From NCBI GenBank assembly GCA_044233795.1, contig JBIIJL010000073.1:1-9435 (forward strand): a stretch of 9,435 bases of DNA. The letters run 5' to 3'. This DNA comes from JBIIJL01 sp044233795. GTDB lineage: Bacteria > Pseudomonadota > Gammaproteobacteria > Legionellales > Legionellaceae. The notes beneath the pieces are model-generated. The model was not told where the DNA came from and searched no databases. It worked only from the letters and a program-made list of their open reading frames with translations. A program made the position numbers and the translations under genes. Shown here in pieces: positions 5,307 to 9,435 of the stretch (positions within the stretch are counted from its first letter, which is position 1; the number at the start of each line of letters is the position of its first letter).

Positions 5307-6188
5307 ATGCGTTTATTTTTTAATATTTTTTTACTACCTTTTGCCACGATCTTCACCGGTTCAGCAATTGCGGCGGATCTTGATCCTTCTCCTGTGCCGC
5401 AATCAGCTTTTTTCGGAGGGTTGGGTGTAAATGGTTCTTCAGTAAATTTTGCAAATCAGCGTTTTTACGCCGGTGGAACGACGTGGCAACCGGGTCCTAT
5501 TATTGGTTGGGGGGCTGGATCCACTGACTTTATGTTGAACTCTAGTTCGGCGCCGGTGCCTGTTATACAAGCTGGATATTTCCAGCATTTTTCCAGCAGC
5601 CTATGGATATGGGGCAGCAAGGTTTCTTACAGTTACTTAAATGTAAGCGCTGATCGCAATTTATTAATACCACAGACAGGCGGCGTTACAGAGACATCAG
5701 GGGCCGTTACGACAAATGAGCCATTTGCTGGAAATTATACGGTACAGACCTATCGGCAAACTATTAATCATCAGTTCTCTTTGATTCCACTTATCGGCCG
5801 ATCGTTTGAAAAAAGTTATCTGTATTTAGGCGGCGGCCCTACTTTTGCCCAGACCAAAATATCAATTGATAACATGGCGAGCCCCATCGCCTTCGTGGAT
5901 GGCTTACCAATTAGTCCTACCGGTGTGGGAAATGGTTCTAACTACTCAACAAATCAATGGTTGTTTGGCGGCGTAGCCATAGTCGGCGCGACCTATTTTA
6001 TAAATCCTAACTGGTTTGTGGATCTCAGCTACAGCTATTCGGCGACAGGAATAAAAAAGAGCAGTTGGGGCGGGCCTTGGAGCGATACATTGCCAAACGA
6101 ATCAGCACGTATTGGCAATAACGCGGGAACTAGTTCTGGAAGTGTGAACACCCAAGCATTTTCTGTATCCATTAATGCCGTTTTTTGA
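5307..6188 (+). CDS. outer-membrane beta-barrel protein, Legionella-type, paralog 2
   Basis: A 293-residue paralog of the preceding gene. The signal peptide is residues 1-22 (MRLFFNIFLLPFATIFTGSA, cleavage after AIA). The mature protein starts ADLDPSPVPQSAFFGGLGVN, and the C-terminus is FSVSINAVF, again ending in the BAM-recognised phenylalanine. Blocks shared with paralog 1 include VIQAGYFQHFS, SYRQTINQ/TYRQTINH, SLIPLIGRSFE, TGVGNGSNYST-QWLFGG and SSWGGPW-D. The two genes also share 19 identical bases at 4891-4909 and 5793-5811. The differences concentrate in loop-like stretches, as expected for surface-exposed loops diverging after duplication. The close spacing implies an operon with paralog 1. 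Function is not known; an adhesin, porin or structural role would all fit. Confidence 0.75.
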   Translation: MRLFFNIFLLPFATIFTGSAIAADLDPSPVPQSAFFGGLGVNGSSVNFANQRFYAGGTTWQPGPIIGWGAGSTDFMLNSSSAPVPVIQAGYFQHFSSSLWIWGSKVSYSYLNVSADRNLLIPQTGGVTETSGAVTTNEPFAGNYTVQTYRQTINHQFSLIPLIGRSFEKSYLYLGGGPTFAQTKISIDNMASPIAFVDGLPISPTGVGNGSNYSTNQWLFGGVAIVGATYFINPNWFVDLSYSYSATGIKKSSWGGPWSDTLPNESARIGNNAGTSSGSVNTQAFSVSINAVF

Positions 6189-6199
6189 ATCAGGAGCTG

Positions 6200-6220
6200 A
6201 GCATATAACTTTTATATGCT
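6200..6220 (+). terminator. hairpin after the OMP pair
   Basis: AGCATATAA (6200-6208) and TTATATGCT (6212-6220) form a perfect 9-bp stem with a 3-base CTT loop, 12 bases after the second OMP stop codon. The stem is AT-rich and is not followed by a T tract, so it may stabilise the 3' end of the transcript rather than terminate it on its own. Confidence 0.45.
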
Positions 6221-6324
6221 ATGAAACGTACAATGTTAATGTCTGTATAGAGTAATAAATCGGTTATTCTTGGCACGTTGCCGGACACAAAGAATGATCA
6301 ACTAAATTAAAAAAAATAATGAGG

Positions 6325-6405
6325 TCGGGTAGTGTTCATTTTATTTATAACAATTGTGCATGATTTTTTTGCATGTACAATTGTTTATTCACATGAACAC
6401 GCCCG
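6325..6405. repeat. ~80-bp imperfect palindrome, MITE-like
   Basis: The outer arms are CGGG-TA-GTGTTCAT (6326-6339) and ATGAACAC-GCCCG (6393-6405). The inner arms are ACAATTGTGCATG (6350-6362) and CATGTACAATTGT (6372-6384), pairing 12 of 13 plus one G-T. The central loop is T-rich. As RNA either strand could form a long hairpin. As DNA it resembles a small non-autonomous palindromic element. No coding capacity. Confidence 0.7.
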
Positions 6406-6568
6406 TCTACAAGATTAACTAAGAAATTTAAAGGTATGTGGTAACACTTAACTTAGCCGCGTAGCACCCTCACTCTTAACCTATAATTTTCAAAATAAAT
6501 TACCAACCTAAAGTGTCTTGGTTTTATGATTTGCTTTACCATGAAGCTAACGCTTAAAAACTTTACCC

Positions 6569-7807
6569 ATGCTTATGAAAAAAAAACTAACTCAAAAATT
6601 CAACGCATCAAGCTATCATATAGGTATAGGATTTCTCTTCTTATGTTGGCCATTACATGCTTCTTTTATTGAGCAAACACTTGGAACAGCTGTAGTTATG
6701 GACGCAACAGCCGTTTATTTTAATCCGGCAGCATTAACTGCAATACCCAAAGCGCAACTTATTGCTCAAGGCACATTGGCAAGATCACAGTTCCAGTTTA
6801 CAGGTAGTGCACAACAACTACCCCTTGGTATTACCGAGTCTGGAACTGCCAATATAACAACAGATTTTTCCTTACCTTCTCTGTACCTCAGCATCCCCAT
6901 AAACGATAAATTCGATGGTGGTTTTGCTGTTGTTGCCAATGATTTTAATAGTGACTTGGAAGGTCATTCTGTTCTTCGCTACGCTCAGGCACGTAATCAC
7001 ATTATTAATGTAGATTTAGTTCCGGCAATTGGCATTAGAATCAATGAATTTCTTTCTATTGGAGGCAATCTTAATCTCTCCCGTGCCCACTTTATCCAAG
7101 AGCCTGTTTCAGGTTTGACTCGTTTAAATGTTCCTGAAAGCCGTAGTCTTAACAATAGTAAAGGAATGAGCTTAGGTGGAGATTTTGGATTCTTAATTAA
7201 ACTGGCTAAAAAAACAGCCTTAGGTTTTAATTATCGCAGTGCTATTACTTATCATTTACATGGCACGAGTACTATTACAGGTCTACAGAGCGTTTCCTCT
7301 GATAATTATCATTTTAAATATTGGACACCAGCCCGAAGTGTATTGTCGCTTAGTCATTTTCCGAATGAAATATTTGGCTTCATAGGAACAATTCAATACC
7401 TTCAATGGAGTATCTTCAAAGAGGCTGATATTTATAATTTTGCAACGCAATCAGGTACCACTGCCTTTATCAATCCTCAAGCTCATATAAAATATAACTT
7501 TCATAATAGTTGGCTTGTTACCCTCGGAACTATTTATAATGTTTCAAGCAAATGGGTAGTCAGAGTAGCAGGAACCTATAATCAATCACCCTCAAATGGG
7601 AGGTTCCAAATAAGCACTGGCGATAGTTTGGTTGTTGGTTCTTCTATGGGATATCAATTGACGGAAAATTTTACCGTAAATTGCAGTTATGGGCATGCTT
7701 TTTTCAAGAAGGAACATATTAATATTGAGACTGCGCAAAATATCATAACTGGTGTAAATCAGGGGAGAAATGACGCTATTTCATTAAGACTCACCTTTAC
7801 TGCATAG
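6569..7807 (+). CDS. FadL/OmpP1-family outer-membrane transport protein
   Basis: A 412-residue protein of the FadL (Toluene_X) family: 14-strand outer-membrane barrels that take up long-chain fatty acids or other hydrophobic molecules by lateral diffusion. Diagnostic parts are the plug-forming N-terminus TLGTAVVMDATAVYFNPAAL (compare A-x-D-A-S...NPA-G/A-L in FadL), SIGGNLNLSRAHF, ALGFNYRSAITYHLHGTSTI (the family's G-x-x-Y-R-S strand) and repeated aromatic strands to the end. The signal peptide runs to about residue 32 (FLFLCWPLHA, cleavage before SFIEQ). The length is typical. The end is LRLTFTA, with Phe two residues before the C-terminus instead of at it, which is slightly unusual for BAM recognition. 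The start is 6569 or Met3 at 6575; neither has a good Shine-Dalgarno. It is convergent with the LysR gene. The substrate cannot be told from sequence. Confidence 0.85.
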   Translation: MLMKKKLTQKFNASSYHIGIGFLFLCWPLHASFIEQTLGTAVVMDATAVYFNPAALTAIPKAQLIAQGTLARSQFQFTGSAQQLPLGITESGTANITTDFSLPSLYLSIPINDKFDGGFAVVANDFNSDLEGHSVLRYAQARNHIINVDLVPAIGIRINEFLSIGGNLNLSRAHFIQEPVSGLTRLNVPESRSLNNSKGMSLGGDFGFLIKLAKKTALGFNYRSAITYHLHGTSTITGLQSVSSDNYHFKYWTPARSVLSLSHFPNEIFGFIGTIQYLQWSIFKEADIYNFATQSGTTAFINPQAHIKYNFHNSWLVTLGTIYNVSSKWVVRVAGTYNQSPSNGRFQISTGDSLVVGSSMGYQLTENFTVNCSYGHAFFKKEHINIETAQNIITGVNQGRNDAISLRLTFTA

Positions 7808-7920
7808 TAGGCGAGCAATCACGAGGTTTAGCTGGAGTTGAATACGAATTTAACAAGTGGGCCTAAACTCTCTAGATTGAATTGGTACTAAAAATTCGGA
7901 CAGGTCACTCTACAGTCAAA

Positions 7921-8787
7921 CTATTTAAAAAAATCCTTAATAAAACTAGAAATGGTTTGAAGAGCTTGTACATTTCTATTTTCATTTCGATAAATCAAAC
8001 AGATCTCGTCAGAATACACGGGCGAGTTAGGGACGCGCCTGAGTTTATCGGGATACATTGACTTCGCAACCCGGGTTGGGAGTATGCCGATGCCACATCC
8101 ACTGGCTGTTAAATTTGCTACTACCTCCAAGCTATTCATCGTCATAATACGTTCAGTAACAACCCCATATTTTTTAACTTCTTTTAATAATGTTTTTGTT
8201 TGAGTGAGATCAGGCTCACATAATATGATCGCTTTTGTTGAATGAACGTCCTGAATGTCTCGCGCACCTTCACCAAGCCAGAAAGTGACTTCATCATCAC
8301 AGATCTTGCGAATAATCAGATCGGGATGTTTAAAGGGGTTAACAACAATACCAATATCAATGGATAAATTTACCACCTCCTCTGTTATTTTCCGTGAAAT
8401 ATCGTGTTTTAGATGTATTTCTAATTTTGGATGAGTCTCCAGTAAATCAGCTAAAAACCCTGACACCATATAAATAGCAATGGTTGAGTGACACCCTAAG
8501 GTAAAATAACCTTGTATTTCTTGATGAGACGCCAATGCCTCTGACTTTGTATTTTCCCAAAGCTGTAGCAATTGCCTGACTTGTAATAATAACTGTTTTC
8601 CTGCCTGTGTTAGTGTCACACCGTGCTTATGTCTAACAAAAAGTTGAGTTCCCACAGATTGTTCCAAACGCTTTACGGCTAAACTAAGTGATGGCTGGCT
8701 AATCCCAAGTCGCTCTGATGCACGCGATAAATTTAAAGTATTGGATACCTCAATAAAATATTCCAGTTCAGCTGCCGACGGAAGCAT
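7921..8787 (-). CDS. LysR-type transcriptional regulator
   Basis: A full-length 288-residue LTTR. The winged helix-turn-helix occupies about residues 5-63, with the recognition region LSRASERLGISQPSLSLAVK (residues 20-39), then RLEQSVGTQLFVRHKHGVTLTQAGKQLL. A linker helix follows to about residue 90, then a periplasmic-binding-protein-like effector domain (GYFTLGCHSTIAIYMVSGFL ... LTASGCGIGILPTRVAKSM) in which GCGIGILP is the conserved hinge strand. The gene diverges from the isonitrile synthase remnant at 9098 with 310 bases between starts. LysR regulators usually control the divergent operon and repress themselves. In Pseudomonas aeruginosa the LysR protein PtxR acts on the pvc genes, so an isonitrile-operon regulator is a reasonable inference, not an observation. 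The upstream ATC-N9-GAT site supports local action. The start has no clear ribosome binding site. Confidence 0.88.
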   Translation of the reverse strand: MLPSAAELEYFIEVSNTLNLSRASERLGISQPSLSLAVKRLEQSVGTQLFVRHKHGVTLTQAGKQLLLQVRQLLQLWENTKSEALASHQEIQGYFTLGCHSTIAIYMVSGFLADLLETHPKLEIHLKHDISRKITEEVVNLSIDIGIVVNPFKHPDLIIRKICDDEVTFWLGEGARDIQDVHSTKAIILCEPDLTQTKTLLKEVKKYGVVTERIMTMNSLEVVANLTASGCGIGILPTRVAKSMYPDKLRRVPNSPVYSDEICLIYRNENRNVQALQTISSFIKDFFK

Positions 8788-8800
8788 AAATATTACATAT

Positions 8801-8816
8801 GTTAAATATCATTAAC
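8801..8816. promoter_or_regulatory. dyad GTTAA-N6-TTAAC upstream of lysR
   Basis: A perfect 5-bp inverted repeat separated by ATATCA, 14 bases from the LysR start codon. The position suits an autoregulatory site near the LysR promoter. It is short and in AT-rich DNA, so chance is possible. Confidence 0.35.
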
Positions 8817-8819
8817 TTA

Positions 8820-8836
8820 TATCTAACATATAGATA
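8820..8836. promoter_or_regulatory. candidate LysR-type operator (ATC-N9-GAT within TATCTA-N5-TAGATA)
   Basis: TATCTA (8820-8825) and TAGATA (8831-8836) form a dyad that contains ATC-N9-GAT (8821-8835), a known LTTR recognition-site form. It lies 33 bases upstream of the LysR start in the divergent region, the usual place for the regulator's own binding site. Confidence 0.5.
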
Positions 8837-9050
8837 GAAGTTCTGTAAAGTTAGGGTATGACAATGTGACAACCATTGGAACAAAAATATTGCGTTAAGT
8901 AGGCTTTGTTGGCATGTATGGACCCTGCCGGATCTTAGACGTGGTAGAACCATTATTTCTATCTATAAAAAATACCTATGATAACCACATGATATACATT
9001 ATTGTTTCAATGCATGATGCGCGATATTATTGCAAAATGTAATTATAACC

Positions 9051-9072
9051 CACAGCTCAAAACCGAGCTGTG
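9051..9072 (+). promoter_or_regulatory. leader hairpin before the isonitrile synthase gene
   Basis: CACAGCTC (9051-9058) and GAGCTGTG (9065-9072) form a perfect 8-bp stem with a 6-base AAAACC loop, 25 bases before the start codon. No T tract follows, so it is not a simple terminator. If transcription starts upstream it would sit in the 5' leader and could affect translation or mRNA stability. Confidence 0.5.
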
Positions 9073-9097
9073 CGAACTTAATGCGTAGGGGGCAATA

Positions 9098-9309
9098 ATG
9101 AAACAAGCGATTATGAACATTGTGTTACAAAAGCGCGGCAACGCATTGTATCATCAATGTAAGAAACAACTATGCGCGCAATGTGCAAAAAAAATCTCAG
9201 ACCCTATAGATTATGCTTTAGCACATAATCAACCGATTCATTTTGTACTACCTGCTTTTCCAGCTAAATCAGCCAACCGGGAAAAAACCCTAAGCCATTT
9301 ACCTGATAT
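9098..9309 (+). pseudogene. pvcA: isocyanide (isonitrile) synthase PvcA/IsnA/DIT1 family, truncated by an IS3-family insertion
   Basis: The first ~71 residues match the N-terminal part of isonitrile synthases, which convert an amino acid (Tyr or Trp in characterised cases), with ribulose-5-phosphate supplying the isonitrile carbon, into an isocyanide. What is visible: an N-terminal helix (AIMNIVLQKRG), paired cysteines LCAQCAKKI, then NQPIHFVLPAFPAKSANREK and LSHLPD at residues 45-70. The last block, [PI-x-F-V-LPAFPAKS-x-N ... LPD], is the family hallmark. A complete enzyme has roughly 300 residues. Here the frame crosses into IS3-type DNA at about 9310 and adds a foreign tail (VVNQMHTPS) before a stop at 9341-9343. 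The ATG at 9098 has a strong Shine-Dalgarno (AGGGGG, 5-base spacing). The rest of the gene, and any PvcB-like oxygenase, may lie beyond the insertion outside the window. Confidence 0.82.
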
Positions 9310-9435
9310 TGACGTGGTCAATCAAATGCACACACCTAGTTAAGCAACTTTTTTCATTTTCCCCCACTCTCTTTCAAATTGGTTTGGATTCACATAACCA
9401 AGATATGAATGCAAGCGATAGCAGTTATAAAACAT
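9310..9435 (-). mobile_element. end of an IS3-family insertion sequence, continuing past the window
   Basis: The element's 3' end begins at TGACGTGGTCAATCAAATGC (9310 onward), with the TG terminus typical of IS3-family ends, and is followed by the end of its orfB on the minus strand. The boundary is set by where the isonitrile synthase similarity stops (LPD, 9307) and the first TG after it. The opposite inverted repeat and the target duplication are outside the window, so the boundary is uncertain by a few bases. Confidence 0.75.
9340..9435 (-). CDS. IS3-family transposase OrfB, C-terminal 31 residues
   Basis: The minus-strand frame entering from the right edge reads MFYNCYRLHSYLGYVNPNQF, then EREWGKMKKVA and TAA. 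The 'YN-x-x-R-x-HS-x-LGY-x-x-P-x-x-F/Y-E' block is the conserved C-terminal signature of IS3-family DDE transposases (integrase core, rve). The preceding catalytic residues lie outside the window. The stop codon is 33 bases from the inferred IS end, a normal layout for this family. Only the tail is visible, so whether the transposase is intact cannot be judged. Confidence 0.88.
   Translation of the reverse strand: MFYNCYRLHSYLGYVNPNQFEREWGKMKKVA

Larger units (their letters stand above)
6189..6568. other. 380-base non-coding stretch
   Basis: No gene recognised. It contains a 9-bp hairpin just after the OMP pair (6200-6220) and an ~80-bp imperfect palindrome (6325-6405). A 43-codon frame from ATG 6541 overlaps the FadL gene start in another frame. 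It has a basic start and a hydrophobic end, but no ribosome binding site or homology that I can name, so it is not called. Confidence 0.55.
8788..9097. other. 310-base divergent control region between lysR and the isonitrile synthase gene
   Basis: It contains two dyads near the LysR start, a leader hairpin near the synthase start and a strong Shine-Dalgarno (AGGGGG, 9087-9092) for the latter. No convincing -35/-10 pair was identified in either direction. TATGAT (about 8978-8983) and TATAAC (about 9044-9049) are weak -10 candidates on the plus strand. Confidence 0.6.

Noticed and set aside
6541..6672. 43-codon plus-strand frame starting MKLTLKNFTHAYEKK, overlapping the FadL start
   Set aside because: It runs out of frame through the FadL signal peptide; no Shine-Dalgarno and no recognisable family. 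Probably chance.
1..9435. CRISPR arrays, tRNA or rRNA genes, Dot/Icm effector-type genes
   Set aside because: No regularly spaced repeats, no cloverleaf or rRNA-like segments and no eukaryotic-like domains were seen on either strand.

Overview
The window looks like accessory DNA from a Legionella-type gammaproteobacterium. It is AT-rich overall. It carries a tandem pair of outer-membrane proteins whose N-terminal 'P-K/Q-SAFFGGLG' signature I associate with Legionella envelope proteins, a secreted D-Ala-D-Ala dipeptidase, a SemiSWEET transporter and a FadL-type porin, plus several decayed insertion sequences. The genus assignment is an inference from protein style; no rRNA or other marker is present.

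Layout, left to right. (1) Positions 1-716, minus strand: the N-terminal part of a GNAT acetyltransferase that runs off the window. (2) 930-1307, minus: a small hypothetical membrane protein. (3) 1308-1813: non-coding, with four perfect tandem copies of CATTAAG. (4) 1814-2959, plus: a two-gene unit of a periplasmic VanX/DdpX-type dipeptidase and a VOC (glyoxalase-fold) protein. The VOC start region is broken by one extra A in an A8 tract. (5) 2957-3693: hairpin-rich repeats followed by an internally deleted IS4-family (IS10-like) element with good terminal inverted repeats and a dead transposase. (6) 3704-3961, minus: SemiSWEET. (7) About 4175-4320, minus: an IS1-type InsA remnant just upstream of (8) two tandem paralogous beta-barrel genes, 4378-5289 and 5307-6188, whose base composition is richer in G+C than their neighbours. 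(9) 6189-6568: non-coding, with a small hairpin and an ~80-bp imperfect palindrome. (10) 6569-7807, plus: a FadL/OmpP1-family transporter. (11) 7921-8787, minus: a LysR-type regulator, divergent from (12) 9098-9309, plus: the N-terminal 71 codons of an isocyanide (isonitrile) synthase of the PvcA/IsnA/DIT1 family. That gene is cut at its signature motif by (13) an IS3-family element entering from the right edge (9310-9435).

How the parts relate. The most informative locus is the right end. A LysR gene, a divergent control region with two dyads (one matching ATC-N9-GAT), a leader hairpin and the first 70 residues of an isonitrile synthase together look like the head of a natural-product operon, arranged like LysR-controlled pvc clusters, that has been inactivated by transposition. 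The dipeptidase and VOC gene form a probable translationally coupled pair. The OMP pair and the FadL gene are envelope genes, but nothing in the sequence ties them functionally to the isonitrile locus. Repeated insertion and decay of at least three IS families (IS4, IS1, IS3) marks the window as a plastic region.
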